A stretch of 64,000 bases of DNA from Limnomonas spitsbergensis (GCA_037349105.1 JAYJMM010000103.1:3490501-3554500); one strand, 5' to 3'; shown: positions 1-15,200, counted from the stretch's first letter. Notes: generated by a model not told the origin, from the letters alone. Translations and numbers: made by a program.

Positions 1-68
1 AATCCTCAAACTCCGGCAAAACCTCTAACAAACACCCTTACCACAATGACGCCCCCCCCCCTGCCCTA

Positions 69-234
69 TCACCCACCCCTAGCTGTATTGTAAATAGAGT
101 GCGCACTACAACAAAACAAACTAACCGGGGATGGGGGCGGCGGCGTCGCCTCTGCTTCGAGTTTGAGGTCTGCTGGATCGCCGCCTCTCTTGACCACCAG
201 GACTGGCTCCTTAGAGTGATGGAGGCAGTAGTGA
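69..234 (-). CDS. USP exon 5 (C-terminal strand and stop)
   Basis: 166 bp. Acceptor CTCACTCTTCAG ends at 235; stop TGA at 71-69. Completes the split Ser and encodes HYCLHHSKEPVLVVKRG, the last strand that in this family usually reads D-Y-C-x-H-H with CPVLVV. Here the usual Cys before Pro is Glu. A 35-residue tail follows, rich in Pro and Ala, with no recognised motif. No TGTAA-type algal polyadenylation signal is visible in the remaining 68 bp. Confidence 0.92.
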
Positions 235-3200
235 CTGAAGAGTGAGACAAGGTGAGGGAGGTCTGAGACAAAAGTGACATAGGTGTGACCCTAGGCCGCG
301 AGACATCATGAACCCAATGTCATTGCACATTCTGAATTGCATACTGAGCCCTCGGACAACGCTGTGTACCCTGAAGTCCTGAACCCTAGTCCAATGCTGC
401 ATACCCTGAACCCTAGGCCCATGCCGAACACTCTAAACCTCAACTGCTATTCTGCCCAAACCAATTTTCCTGAGGCATCCCAACCCTAACCTGTTGCACA
501 CCCTTCCCTTTCCCACCTGACCAACGCCCTGCACTCTAGCCCATTCCCCCCTTCTCCCCCGGCGGCCCTCATATCACGCTTTCCCAGCAAAACCCTGAAC
601 CCTATCCCTGGCATATTGTCACATCACATCCCCAGGCCCTGGTGACCCAGCAGGACCACATGGAAGCACAGCAGCTTCCGAAACGCTGACACTTGGAATT
701 CCCGCTCCTTGTGTATCTTTAACCCTACCCCTACCCCTGGCCCACCAGTTTATGCAGCAGATCAATACAGCGCCTTCATCACCCAGCAGCTTCCAGACAG
801 CTTCCATGCAGCTTCCACACAGGAAATCTAAGCCCTCTCACCTCACAGACCCCAGCCCCAACATGCCCATGAAGCAAGTCTTGACAGCGCCCATGCCCCG
901 GCTGCCCAGCACCGTCACACTGACGCCCAGCTTCTGGGCAGCTTCCACCAGGGTCTCGCCCGCACCAGGGGACCCGCTGAGGGAGGGCATGATATGGAGG
1001 TGGATGTTCTCATGGGGGACCTGCATCAGGATTGTTGGGTTGGTATGGGGAGGTTTGTGTGTACGTAGGTTTCCTAGTTTGCACCTTTCGGGCTGCAGGG
1101 CTCGTTAGGGTATATCTTGATCCCCTTTGAATATACAAGAAAATGCAAAAAGAAGCACAAGCCTCTCCCTTCAATTGATAATCCTATGTTCACCCCAAGC
1201 CGCAATCCATCAATAATTAAAAAAAGCCCCACCTTATAATCGGCCTCTAAGCCCTTGGCTATCTTGTGGAGTAGATTGCGTGCCGCTGTTGCCTCCGCCT
1301 CCTGCTGCTGGTGCATCTGCTCTTGGAAGGAACTAGAGGTAGCGGCGTAGGAGAAAGGTGCACCAGGAAAGGGTGTTGGGAAAAGAGCACCTGAAAGGGA
1401 GGGGTGGGAGGAACAGGAATGGGGGATGAGGAACTGGGAGGGGGGTTAGTAGGACAGAGTCATGATGCTCCTAGCCCTGGGAGGGGGTACAGAGTCATGA
1501 TGCTGCTAGCCCTGGGAGGGGGGACATGGTCATGATGCTCCTAGCCCTGGGAGGGGGGACAGAGTCATGATGCTCCTAGCCCTGGGAGGGGGGACAGAGT
1601 CATGATGCTCCTAGCCCTGGGAGGGGGTACAGAGTCATGATGCTGCTAGCCCTGGGAGGGGGGACAGAGTCATGATGCTCCTAGCCCTGGGAGGGGGTAC
1701 AGAGTCATGATGCTCCTAGCCCTGGGAGGGGGGACATGGTCATGATGCTCCTAGCCCTGGGAGGGGGGACATGGTCATGATGCTCCTAGCCCTGGGAGGG
1801 GGTACAGAGTCATGATGCTCCTAGCCCTGGGAGGGGGGACAGAGTCATGATGCTCCTAGCCCTGGGAGGGGGGACAGAGTCATGATGCTCCTAGCCCTGG
1901 GAGGGGGGACAGAGTCATGATACTCCTAGCCCTGGGAGGGGGGACAGAGTCATGATACTCCTAGCCCTGGGAGGGGGGACAGAGTCATGATACTCCTAGC
2001 CCTGGGAGGGGGTACAGAGTCATGATACTCCTAGCCCTGGGAGGGGGTACAGAGTCATGATGCTCCTAGCCCTGGGAGGGGGTACAGAGTCATGATGCTC
2101 CTAGCCCTGGGAGGGGGGACAGAGTCATGATACTCCTAGCCCTGGGAGGGGGTACAGAGTCATGATACTCCTAGCCCTGGGAGGGGGTACAGAGTCATGA
2201 TGCTCCTAGCCCTGGGAGGGGGGACAGAGTCATGATACTCCTAGCCCTGGGAGGGGGGACAGAGTCATGATGCTCCTAGCCCTGGGAGGGGGTACAGAGT
2301 CATGATACTCCTAGCCCTGGGAGGGGGGACAGAGTCATGATGCTCCTAGCCCTGGGAGGGGGGACAGAGTCATGATGCTCCTAGCCCTGGGAGGGGGGAC
2401 AGAGTCATGATGCTCCTAGCCCTGGGAGGGGGGACAGAGTCATGATGCTCCTAGCCCTGGGAGGGGGTACAGAGTCATGATGCTCCTAGCCCTGGGAGGG
2501 GGTACAGAGTCATGATGCTCCTAGCCCTGGGAGGGGGTACAGAGTCATGATGCTCCTAGCCCTGGGAGGGGGTACAGAGTCATGATGCTCCTAGCCCTGG
2601 GAGGGGGTACAGAGTCATGATACTCCTAGCCCTGGGAGGGGGGACAGAGTCATGATGCTCCTAGCCCTGGGAGGGGGTACAGAGTCATGATGCTCCTAGC
2701 CCTGGGAGGGGGTACAGAGTCATGATGCTCCTAGCCCTGGGAGGGGGGACAGAGTCATGATGCTCCTAGCCCTGGGAGGGGGGACAGAGTCATGATGCTC
2801 CTAGCCCTGGGAGGGGGGACAGAGTCATGATACTCCTAGCCCTGGGAGGGGGGACATGGTCATGATGCTCCTAGCCCTGGGAGGGGGGACAGAGTCATGA
2901 TGCTCCTAGCCCTGGGAGGGGGGACAGAGTCATGATGCTCCTAGCCCTGGGAGGGGGGACAGAGTCATGATGCTCCTAGCCCTGGGAGGGGGGACAGAGT
3001 CATGATGCTCCTAGCCCTGGGAGGGGGGACATGGTCATGATGCTCCTAGCCCTGGGAGGGGGGACAGAGTCATGATGCTCCTAGCCCTGGGAGGGGGGAC
3101 ATGGTCATGATGCTCCTAGCCCTGGGAGGGGGGACAGAGTCATGATGCTCCTAGCCCTGGGAGGGGGGACAGAGTCATGATGCTCCTAGCCCTGGGAGGG

Positions 3201-6200
3201 GGGACAGAGTCATGATGCTCCTAGCCCTGGGAGGGGGGACAGAGTCATGATGCTCCTACCCCTGGGAGGGGGGACAGAGTCATGATGCTCCTAGCCCTGG
3301 GAGGGGGGACAGAGTCATGATGCTCCTAGCCCTGGGAGGGGGGACAGAGTCATGATGCTCCTAGCCCTGGGAGGGGGTACAGAGTCATGATGCTCCTAGC
3401 CCTGGGAGGGGGGACAGAGTCATGATGCTCCTAGCCCTGGGAGGTGGGACATGGTCATGATGCTCCTAGCCCTGGGAGGGGGGACAGAGTCATGATGCTC
3501 CTAGCCCTGGGAGGGGGTACAGAGTCATGATGCTCCTAGCCCTGGGAGGGGGGACATGGTCATGATGCTCCTAGCCCTGGGAGGGGGGACAGAGTCATGA
3601 TGCTCCTAGCCCTGGGAGGGGGGACAGAGTCATGATGCTCCTAGCCCTGGGAGGGGGGACAGAGTCATGATGCTCCTAGCCCTGGGAGGGGGGACAGAGT
3701 CATGATGCTCCTAGCCCTGGGAGGGGGGACAGAGTCATGATGCTCCTACCCCTGGGAGGGGGGACAGAGTCATGATGCTCCTAGCCCTGGGAGGGGGGAC
3801 AGAGTCATGATGCTCCTAGCCCTGGGAGGGGGGACAGAGTCATGATGCTCCTAGCCCTGGGAGGGGGGACATGGTCATGATGCTCCTAGCCCTGGGAGGG
3901 GGTACAGAGTCATGATGCTCCTAGCCCTGGGAGGGGGTACAGAGTCATGATGCTCCTAGCCCTGGGAGGGGGGACAGAGTCATGATGCTCCTAGCCCTGG
4001 GAGGGGGGACAGAGTCATGATGCTCCTAGCCCTGGGAGGGGGGACAGAGTCATGATGCTCCTAGCCCTGGGAGGGGGTACAGAGTCATGATGCTCCTAGC
4101 CCTGGGAGGGGGTACAGAGTCATGATGCTCCTAGCCCTGGGAGGGGGTACAGAGTCATGATGCTCCTAGCCCTGGGAGGGGGGACAGAGTCATGATGCTC
4201 CTAGCCCTGGGAGGGGGGACAGAGTCATGATGCTCCTAGCCCTGGGAGGGGGGACAGAGTCATGATGCTCCTAGCCCTGGGAGGGGGGACATGGTCATGA
4301 TGCTCCTAGCCCTGGGAGGGGGGACAGAGTCATGATGCTCCTAGCCCTGGGAGGGGGGACATGGTCATGATGCTCCTAGCCCTGGGAGGGGGGACAGAGT
4401 CATGATGCTCCTAGCCCTGGGAGGGGGGACAGAGTCATGATGCTCCTAGCCCTGGGAGGGGGGACAGAGTCATGATGCTCCTAGCCCTGGGAGGGGGGAC
4501 ATGGTCATGATGCTCCTAGCCCTGGGAGGGGGGACAGAGTCATGATGCTCCTAGCCCTGGGAGGGGGGACAGAGTCATGATGCTCCTAGCCCTGGGAGGG
4601 GGGACAGAGTCATGATGCTCCTAGCCCTGGGAGGGGGGACATGGTCATGATGCTCCTAGCCCTGGGAGGGGGGACAGAGTCATGATGCTCCTAGCCCTGG
4701 GAGGGGGGACATGGTCATGATGCTCCTAGCCCTGGGAGGGGGTACATGGTCATGATGCTCCTAGCCCTGGGAGGGGGTACAGAGTCATGATGCTCCTAGC
4801 CCTGGGAGGGGGGACAGAGTCATGATGCTCCTAGCCCTGGGAGGGGGTACAGAGTCATGATGCTCCTAGCCCTGGGAGGGGGGACAGAGTCATGATGCTC
4901 CTAGCCCTGGGAGGGGGGACAGAGTCATGATGCTCCTAGCCCTGGGAGGGGGGACAGAGTCATGATGCTCCTAGCCCTGGGAGGGGGGACAGAGTCATGA
5001 CGCTCCTAGCCCTGGGAGGGGGGACAGAGTCATGATGCTCCTAGCCCTGGGAGGGGGGACAGAGTCATGATGCTCCTAGCCCTGGGAGGGGGTACAGAGT
5101 CATGATGCTCCTAGCCCTGGGAGGGGGGACAGAGTCATGATGCTCCTAGCCCTGGGAGGGGGGACAGAGTCATGATGCTCCTAGCCCTGGGAGGGGGTAC
5201 AGAGGCATGATGCTCCTAGCCCTGGGAGGGGGGACAGAGTCATGATGCTCCTAGCCCTGGGAGGGGGGACAGAGTCATGATGCTCCTAGCCCTGGGAGGG
5301 GGGACATGGTCATGATGCTCCTAGCCCTGGGAGGGGGTACAGAGTCATGATGCTCCTAGCCCTGGGAGGGGGGACAGAGTCATGATGCTCCTAGCCCTGG
5401 GAGGGGGGACAGAGTCATGATGCTCCTAGCCCTGGGAGGGGGGACAGAGTCATGATGCTCCTAGCCCTGGGAGGGGGGACAGAGTCATGATGCTCCTAGC
5501 CCTGGGAGGGGGGACATGGTCATGATGCTCCTAGCCCTGGGAGGGGGGACAGAGTCATGATGCTCCTAGCCCTGGGAGGGGGGACAGAGTCATGATGCTC
5601 CTAGCCCTGGGAGGGGGGACAGAGTCATGATGCTCCTAGCCCTGGGAGGGGGGACATGGTCATGATGCTCCTAGCCCTGGGAGGGGGTACAGAGTCATGA
5701 TGCTCCTAGCCCTGGGAGGGGGGACATGGTCATGATGCTCCTAGCCCTGGGAGGGGGGACAGAGTCATGATGCTCCTAGCCCTGGGAGGGGGGACATGGT
5801 CATGATGCTCCTAGCCCTGGGAGGGGGGACAGAGTCATGATGCTCCTAGCCCTGGGAGGGGGGACAGAGTCATGATGCTCCTAGCCCTGGGAGGGGGGAC
5901 AGAGTCATGATGCTCCTAGCCCTGGGAGGGGGGACATGGTCATGATGCTCCTAGCCCTGGGAGGGGGGACATGGTCATGATGCTCCTAGCCCTGGGAGGG
6001 GGGACATGGTCATGATGCTCCTAGCCCTGGGAGGGGGGACATGGTCATGATGCTCCTAGCCCTGGGAGGGGGGACAGAGTCATGATGCTCCTAGCCCTGG
6101 GAGGGGGGACATGGTCATGATGCTCCTAGCCCTGGGAGGGGGGACAGAGTCATGATGCTCCTAGCCCTGGGAGGGGGGACAGAGTCATGATGCTCCTAGC

Positions 6201-9200
6201 CCTGGGAGGGGGGACAGAGTCATGATGCTCCTAGCCCTGGGAGGGGGGACAGAGTCATGATGCTCCTAGCCCTGGGAGGGGGGACAGAGTCATGATGCTC
6301 CTAGCCCTGGGAGGGGGGACATGGTCATGATGCTCCTAGCCCTGGGAGGGGGGACAGAGTCATGATGCTCCTAGCCCTGGGAGGGGGGACAGAGTCATGA
6401 TGCTCCTAGCCCTGGGAGGGGGGACAGAGTCATGATGCTCCTAGCCCTGGGAGGGGGGACATGGTCATGATGCTCCTAGCCCTGGGAGGGGGGACAGAGT
6501 CATGATGCTGCTAGCCCTGGGAGGGGGTACATGGTCATGATGCTCCTAGCCCTGGGAGGGGGGACAGAGTCATGATGCTCCTAGCCCTGGGAGGGGGTAC
6601 AGAGTCATGATGCTCCTAGCCCTGGGAGGGGGTACAGAGTCATGATGCTCCTACCCCTGGGAGGGGGTACAGAGTCATGATGCTCCTAGCCCTGGGAGGG
6701 GGGACAGAGTCATGATGCTCCTAGCCCTGGGAGGGGGGACAGAGTCATGATACTCCTAGCCCTGGGAGGGGGGACAGAGTCATGATACTCCTAGCCCTGG
6801 GAGGGGGTACAGAGTCATGATGCTCCTAGCCCTGGGAGGGGGTACAGAGTCATGATGCTCCTAGCCCTGGGAGGGGGGACAGAGTCATGATGCTCCTAGC
6901 CCTGGGAGGGGGGACAGAGTCATGATGCTCCTAGCCCTGGGAGGGGGGACAGAGTCATGATGCTCCTAGCCCTGGGAGGGGGGACAGAGTCATGATGCTC
7001 CTAGCCCTGGGAGGGGGGACAGAGTCATGATGCTCCTAGCCCTGGGAGGGGGTACATGGTCATGATGCTCCTAGCCCTGGGAGGGGGGACAGAGTCATGA
7101 TGCTCCTAGCCCTGGGAGGGGGGACAGAGTCATGATGCTCCTAGCCCTGGGAGGGGGGACAGAGTCATGATGCTCCTAGCCCTGGGAGGGGGTACAGAGT
7201 CATGATGCTCCTAGCCCTGGGAGGGGGTACAGAGTCATGATGCTCCTAGCCCTGGGAGGGGGGACAGAGTCATGATGCTCCTAGCCCTGGGAGGGGGGAC
7301 AGAGTCATGATGCTCCTAGCCCTGGGAGGGGGGACATGGTCATGATGCTCCTAGCCCTGGGAGGGGGGACAGAGTCATGATGCTCCTAGCCCTGGGAGGG
7401 GGACAGAGTCATGATGCTCCTAGCCCTGGGAGGGGGGACAGAGTCATGATGCTCCTAGCCCTGGGAGGGGGGACAGAGTCATGATGCTCCTAGCCCTGGG
7501 AGGGGGGACAGAGTCATGATGCTCCTAGCCCTGGGAGGGGGGACATGGTCATGATGCTCCTAGCCCTGGGAGGGGGTACAGAGTCATGATGCTCCTAGCC
7601 CTGGGAGGGGGTACAGAGTCATGATGCTCCTAGCCCTGGGAGGGGGTACAGAGTCATGATGCTCCTAGCCCTGGGAGGGGGGACAGAGTCATGATGCTCC
7701 TAGCCCTGGGAGGGGGTACAGAGTCATGATGCTCCTAGCCCTGGGAGGGGGGACAGAGTCATGATGCTCCTAGCCCTGGGAGGGGGTACAGAGTCATGAT
7801 GCTCCTAGCCCTGGGAGGGGGGACAGAGTCATGATGCTCCTAGCCCTGGGAGGGGGTACAGAGTCATGATGCTCCTAGCCCTGGGAGGGGGGACAGAGTC
7901 ATGATGCTCCTAGCCCTGGGAGGGGGGACATGGTCATGATGCTCCTAGCCCTGGGAGGGGGGACAGAGTCATGATGCTCCTAGCCCTGGGAGGGGGGACA
8001 TGGTCATGATGCTCCTAGCCCTGGGAGGGGGGACAGAGTCATGATGCTCCTAGCCCTGGGAGGGGGGACAGAGTCATGATGCTCCTAGCCCTGGGAGGGG
8101 GGACAGAGTCATGATGCTCCTAGCCCTGGGAGGGGGGACATGGTCATGATGCTCCTAGCCCTGGGAGGGGGGACATGGTCATGATGCTCCTAGCCCTGGG
8201 AGGGGGGACAGAGTCATGATGCTCCTAGCCCTGGGAGGGGGGACATGGTCATGATGCTCCTAGCCCTGGGAGGGGGGACAGAGTCATGATGCTCCTAGCC
8301 CTGGGAGGGGGGACATGGTCATGATGCTCCTAGCCCTGGGAGGGGGGACAGAGTCATGATGCTCCTAGCCCTGGGAGGGGGGACAGAGTCATGATGCTCC
8401 TAGCCCTGGGAGGGGGTACAGAGTCATGATGCTCCTAGCCCTGGGAGGGGGGACAGAGTCATGATGCTCCTAGCCCTGGGAGGGGGGACAGAGTCATGAT
8501 GCTCCTAGCCCTGGGAGGGGGGACAGAGTCATGATGCTCCTAGCCCTGGGAGGGGGGACAGAGTCATGATGCTCCTAGCCCTGGGAGGGGGGACAGAGTC
8601 ATGATGCTCCTAGCCCTGGGAGGGGGTACAGAGTCATGATGCTCCTAGCCCTGGGAGGGGGGACAGAGTCATGATGCTCCTAGCCCTGGGAGGGGGGACA
8701 TGGTCATGATGCTCCTAGCCCTGGGAGGGGGGACAGAGTCATGATGCTCCTAGCCCTGGGAGGGGGGACAGAGTCATGATGCTCCTAGCCCTGGGAGGGG
8801 GTACAGAGTCATGATGCTCCTAGCCCTGGGAGGGGGGACAGAGTCATGATGCTCCTAGCCCTGGGAGGGGGGACAGAGTCATGATGCTCCTAGCCCTGGG
8901 AGGGGGGACAGAGTCATGATGCTCCTAGCCCTGGGAGGGGGGACAGAGTCATGATGCTCCTAGCCCTGGGAGGGGGGACAGAGTCATGATGCTCCTAGCC
9001 CTGGGAGGGGGGACAGAGTCATGATGCTCCTAGCCCTGGGAGGGGGTACAGAGTCATGATGCTCCTAGCCCTGGGAGGGGGGACAGAGTCATGATGCTCC
9101 TAGCCCTGGGAGGGGGGACATGGTCATGATGCTCCTAGCCCTGGGAGGGGGTACAGAGTCATGATGCTCCTAGCCCTGGGAGGGGGTACAGAGTCATGAT

Positions 9201-12200
9201 GCTCCTAGCCCTGGGAGGGGGGACAGAGTCATGATGCTCCTAGCCCTGGGAGGGGGGACATGGTCATGATGCTCCTAGCCCTGGGAGGGGGGACAGAGTC
9301 ATGATGCTCCTAGCCCTGGGAGGGGGACAGAGTCATGATGCTCCTAGCCCTGGGAGGGGGGACAGAGTCATGATGCTCCTAGCCCTGGGAGGGGGGACAT
9401 GGTCATGATGCTCCTAGCCCTGGGAGGGGGGACATGGTCATGATGCTCCTAGCCCTGGGAGGGGGGACATGGTCATGATGCTCCTAGCCCTGGGAGGGGG
9501 GACAGAGTCATGATGCTCCTAGCCCTGGGAGGGGGGACATGGTCATGATGCTCCTAGCCCTGGGAGGGGGGACAGAGTCATGATGCTCCTAGCCCTGGGA
9601 GGGGGGACAGAGTCATGATGCTCCTAGCCCTGGGAGGGGGGACAGAGTCATGATGCTCCTAGCCCTGGGAGGGGGGACAGAGTCATGATGCTCCTAGCCC
9701 TGGGAGGGGGGACAGAGTCATGATGCTCCTAGCCCTGGGAGGGGGGACAGAGTCATGATGCTCCTAGCCCTGGGAGGGGGGACATGGTCATGATGCTCCT
9801 AGCCCTGGGAGGGGGGACAGAGTCATGATGCTCCTAGCCCTGGGAGGGGGGACAGAGTCATGATGCTCCTAGCCCTGGGAGGGGGGACAGAGTCATGATG
9901 CTCCTAGCCCTGGGAGGGGGGACATGGTCATGATGCTCCTAGCCCTGGGAGGGGGGACAGAGTCATGATGCTGCTAGCCCTGGGAGGGGGTACATGGTCA
10001 TGATGCTCCTAGCCCTGGGAGGGGGGACAGAGTCATGATGCTCCTAGCCCTGGGAGGGGGTACAGAGTCATGATGCTCCTAGCCCTGGGAGGGGGTACAG
10101 AGTCATGATGCTCCTACCCCTGGGAGGGGGTACAGAGTCATGATGCTCCTAGCCCTGGGAGGGGGGACAGAGTCATGATGCTCCTAGCCCTGGGAGGGGG
10201 GACAGAGTCATGATACTCCTAGCCCTGGGAGGGGGGACAGAGTCATGATACTCCTAGCCCTGGGAGGGGGTACAGAGTCATGATGCTCCTAGCCCTGGGA
10301 GGGGGTACAGAGTCATGATGCTCCTAGCCCTGGGAGGGGGTACAGAGTCATGATGCTCCTAGCCCTGGGAGGGGGGACAGAGTCATGATGCTCCTAGCCC
10401 TGGGAGGGGGGACAGAGTCATGATGCTCCTAGCCCTGGGAGGGGGGACAGAGTCATGATGCTCCTAGCCCTGGGAGGGGGGACAGAGTCATGATGCTCCT
10501 AGCCCTGGGAGGGGGTACATGGTCATGATGCTCCTAGCCCTGGGAGGGGGGACAGAGTCATGATGCTCCTAGCCCTGGGAGGGGGGACAGAGTCATGATG
10601 CTCCTAGCCCTGGGAGGGGGGACAGAGTCATGATGCTCCTAGCCCTGGGAGGGGGTACAGAGTCATGATGCTCCTAGCCCTGGGAGGGGGTACAGAGTCA
10701 TGATGCTCCTAGCCCTGGGAGGGGGGACAGAGTCATGATGCTCCTAGCCCTGGGAGGGGGGACAGAGTCATGATGCTCCTAGCCCTGGGAGGGGGGACAT
10801 GGTCATGATGCTCCTAGCCCTGGGAGGGGGGACAGAGTCATGATGCTCCTAGCCCTGGGAGGGGGACAGAGTCATGATGCTCCTAGCCCTGGGAGGGGGG
10901 ACAGAGTCATGATGCTCCTAGCCCTGGGAGGGGGGACAGAGTCATGATGCTCCTAGCCCTGGGAGGGGGGACAGAGTCATGATGCTCCTAGCCCTGGGAG
11001 GGGGGACATGGTCATGATGCTCCTAGCCCTGGGAGGGGGTACAGAGTCATGATGCTCCTAGCCCTGGGAGGGGGTACAGAGTCATGATGCTCCTAGCCCT
11101 GGGAGGGGGTACAGAGTCATGATGCTCCTAGCCCTGGGAGGGGGTACAGAGTCATGATGCTCCTAGCCCTGGGAGGGGGGACAGAGTCATGATGCTCCTA
11201 GCCCTGGGAGGGGGTACAGAGTCATGATGCTCCTAGCCCTGGGAGGGGGGACAGAGTCATGATGCTCCTAGCCCTGGGAGGGGGTACAGAGTCATGATGC
11301 TCCTAGCCCTGGGAGGGGGGACAGAGTCATGATGCTCCTAGCCCTGGGAGGGGGTACAGAGTCATGATGCTCCTAGCCCTGGGAGGGGGGACAGAGTCAT
11401 GATGCTCCTAGCCCTGGGAGGGGGGACATGGTCATGATGCTCCTAGCCCTGGGAGGGGGGACAGAGTCATGATGCTCCTAGCCCTGGGAGGGGGGACATG
11501 GTCATGATGCTCCTAGCCCTGGGAGGGGGGACAGAGTCATGATGCTCCTAGCCCTGGGAGGGGGGACAGAGTCATGATGCTCCTAGCCCTGGGAGGGGGG
11601 ACAGAGTCATGATGCTCCTAGCCCTGGGAGGGGGGACATGGTCATGATGCTCCTAGCCCTGGGAGGGGGGACATGGTCATGATGCTCCTAGCCCTGGGAG
11701 GGGGGACAGAGTCATGATGCTCCTAGCCCTGGGAGGGGGGACATGGTCATGATGCTCCTAGCCCTGGGAGGGGGGACAGAGTCATGATGCTCCTAGCCCT
11801 GGGAGGGGGGACATGGTCATGATGCTCCTAGCCCTGGGAGGGGGGACAGAGTCATGATGCTCCTAGCCCTGGGAGGGGGGACAGAGTCATGATGCTCCTA
11901 GCCCTGGGAGGGGGTACAGAGTCATGATGCTCCTAGCCCTGGGAGGGGGGACAGAGTCATGATGCTCCTAGCCCTGGGAGGGGGGACAGAGTCATGATGC
12001 TCCTAGCCCTGGGAGGGGGGACAGAGTCATGATGCTCCTAGCCCTGGGAGGGGGGACAGAGTCATGATGCTCCTAGCCCTGGGAGGGGGGACAGAGTCAT
12101 GATGCTCCTAGCCCTGGGAGGGGGTACAGAGTCATGATGCTCCTAGCCCTGGGAGGGGGGACAGAGTCATGATGCTCCTAGCCCTGGGAGGGGGGACATG

Positions 12201-15200
12201 GTCATGATGCTCCTAGCCCTGGGAGGGGGGACAGAGTCATGATGCTCCTAGCCCTGGGAGGGGGGACAGAGTCATGATGCTCCTAGCCCTGGGAGGGGGT
12301 ACAGAGTCATGATGCTCCTAGCCCTGGGAGGGGGGACAGAGTCATGATGCTCCTAGCCCTGGGAGGGGGGACAGAGTCATGATGCTCCTAGCCCTGGGAG
12401 GGGGGACAGAGTCATGATGCTCCTAGCCCTGGGAGGGGGGACAGAGTCATGATGCTCCTAGCCCTGGGAGGGGGGACAGAGTCATGATGCTCCTAGCCCT
12501 GGGAGGGGGGACAGAGTCATGATGCTCCTAGCCCTGGGAGGGGGTACAGAGTCATGATGCTCCTAGCCCTGGGAGGGGGGACAGAGTCATGATGCTCCTA
12601 GCCCTGGGAGGGGGGACATGGTCATGATGCTCCTAGCCCTGGGAGGGGGTACAGAGTCATGATGCTCCTAGCCCTGGGAGGGGGTACAGAGTCATGATGC
12701 TCCTAGCCCTGGGAGGGGGGACAGAGTCATGATGCTCCTAGCCCTGGGAGGGGGGACATGGTCATGATGCTCCTAGCCCTGGGAGGGGGGACAGAGTCAT
12801 GATGCTCCTAGCCCTGGGAGGGGGACAGAGTCATGATGCTCCTAGCCCTGGGAGGGGGGACAGAGTCATGATGCTCCTAGCCCTGGGAGGGGGGACATGG
12901 TCATGATGCTCCTAGCCCTGGGAGGGGGGACATGGTCATGATGCTCCTAGCCCTGGGAGGGGGGACATGGTCATGATGCTCCTAGCCCTGGGAGGGGGGA
13001 CAGAGTCATGATGCTCCTAGCCCTGGGAGGGGGGACATGGTCATGATGCTCCTAGCCCTGGGAGGGGGGACAGAGTCATGATGCTCCTAGCCCTGGGAGG
13101 GGGGACAGAGTCATGATGCTCCTAGCCCTGGGAGGGGGGACAGAGTCATGATGCTCCTAGCCCTGGGAGGGGGGACAGAGTCATGATGCTCCTAGCCCTG
13201 GGAGGGGGGACAGAGTCATGATGCTCCTAGCCCTGGGAGGGGGGACAGAGTCATGATGCTCCTAGCCCTGGGAGGGGGGACATGGTCATGATGCTCCTAG
13301 CCCTGGGAGGGGGGACAGAGTCATGATGCTCCTAGCCCTGGGAGGGGGGACAGAGTCATGATGCTCCTAGCCCTGGGAGGGGGGACAGAGTCATGATGCT
13401 CCTAGCCCTGGGAGGGGGGACATGGTCATGATGCTCCTAGCCCTGGGAGGGGGGACAGAGTCATGATGCTGCTAGCCCTGGGAGGGGGTACATGGTCATG
13501 ATGCTCCTAGCCCTGGGAGGGGGGACAGAGTCATGATGCTCCTAGCCCTGGGAGGGGGTACAGAGTCATGATGCTCCTAGCCCTGGGAGGGGGTACAGAG
13601 TCATGATGCTCCTACCCCTGGGAGGGGGTACAGAGTCATGATGCTCCTAGCCCTGGGAGGGGGGACAGAGTCATGATGCTCCTAGCCCTGGGAGGGGGGA
13701 CAGAGTCATGATACTCCTAGCCCTGGGAGGGGGGACAGAGTCATGATACTCCTAGCCCTGGGAGGGGGTACAGAGTCATGATGCTCCTAGCCCTGGGAGG
13801 GGGTACAGAGTCATGATGCTCCTAGCCCTGGGAGGGGGGACAGAGTCATGATGCTCCTAGCCCTGGGAGGGGGTACAGAGTCATGATGCTCCTAGCCCTG
13901 GGAGGGGGGACAGAGTCATGATGCTCCTAGCCCTGGGAGGGGGGACAGAGTCATGATGCTCCTAGCCCTGGGAGGGGGGACAGAGTCATGATGCTCCTAG
14001 CCCTGGGAGGGGGTACATGGTCATGATGCTCCTAGCCCTGGGAGGGGGGACAGAGTCATGATGCTCCTAGCCCTGGGAGGGGGGACAGAGTCATGATGCT
14101 CCTAGCCCTGGGAGGGGGGACAGAGTCATGATGCTCCTAGCCCTGGGAGGGGGTACAGAGTCATGATGCTCCTAGCCCTGGGAGGGGGTACAGAGTCATG
14201 ATGCTCCTAGCCCTGGGAGGGGGGACAGAGTCATGATGCTCCTAGCCCTGGGAGGGGGGACAGAGTCATGATGCTCCTAGCCCTGGGAGGGGGGACATGG
14301 TCATGATGCTCCTAGCCCTGGGAGGGGGGACAGAGTCATGATGCTCCTAGCCCTGGGAGGGGGACAGAGTCATGATGCTCCTAGCCCTGGGAGGGGGGAC
14401 AGAGTCATGATGCTCCTAGCCCTGGGAGGGGGGACAGAGTCATGATGCTCCTAGCCCTGGGAGGGGGGACAGAGTCATGATGCTCCTAGCCCTGGGAGGG
14501 GGGACATGGTCATGATGCTCCTAGCCCTGGGAGGGGGTACAGAGTCATGATGCTCCTAGCCCTGGGAGGGGGTACAGAGTCATGATGCTCCTAGCCCTGG
14601 GAGGGGGTACAGAGTCATGATGCTCCTAGCCCTGGGAGGGGGGACAGAGTCATGATGCTCCTAGCCCTGGGAGGGGGTACAGAGTCATGATGCTCCTAGC
14701 CCTGGGAGGGGGGACAGAGTCATGATGCTCCTAGCCCTGGGAGGGGGTACAGAGTCATGATGCTCCTAGCCCTGGGAGGGGGGACAGAGTCATGATGCTC
14801 CTAGCCCTGGGAGGGGGTACAGAGTCATGATGCTCCTAGCCCTGGGAGGGGGGACAGAGTCATGATGCTCCTAGCCCTGGGAGGGGGGACATGGTCATGA
14901 TGCTCCTAGCCCTGGGAGGGGGGACAGAGTCATGATGCTCCTAGCCCTGGGAGGGGGGACATGGTCATGATGCTCCTAGCCCTGGGAGGGGGGACAGAGT
15001 CATGATGCTCCTAGCCCTGGGAGGGGGGACAGAGTCATGATGCTCCTAGCCCTGGGAGGGGGGACAGAGTCATGATGCTCCTAGCCCTGGGAGGGGGGAC
15101 ATGGTCATGATGCTCCTAGCCCTGGGAGGGGGGACATGGTCATGATGCTCCTAGCCCTGGGAGGGGGGACAGAGTCATGATGCTCCTAGCCCTGGGAGGG

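Noticed and set aside
752..1108. 118-codon plus-strand reading frame
   Set aside because: It lies opposite USP exon 4 and has no recognisable domain; the minus-strand exon explains the openness.
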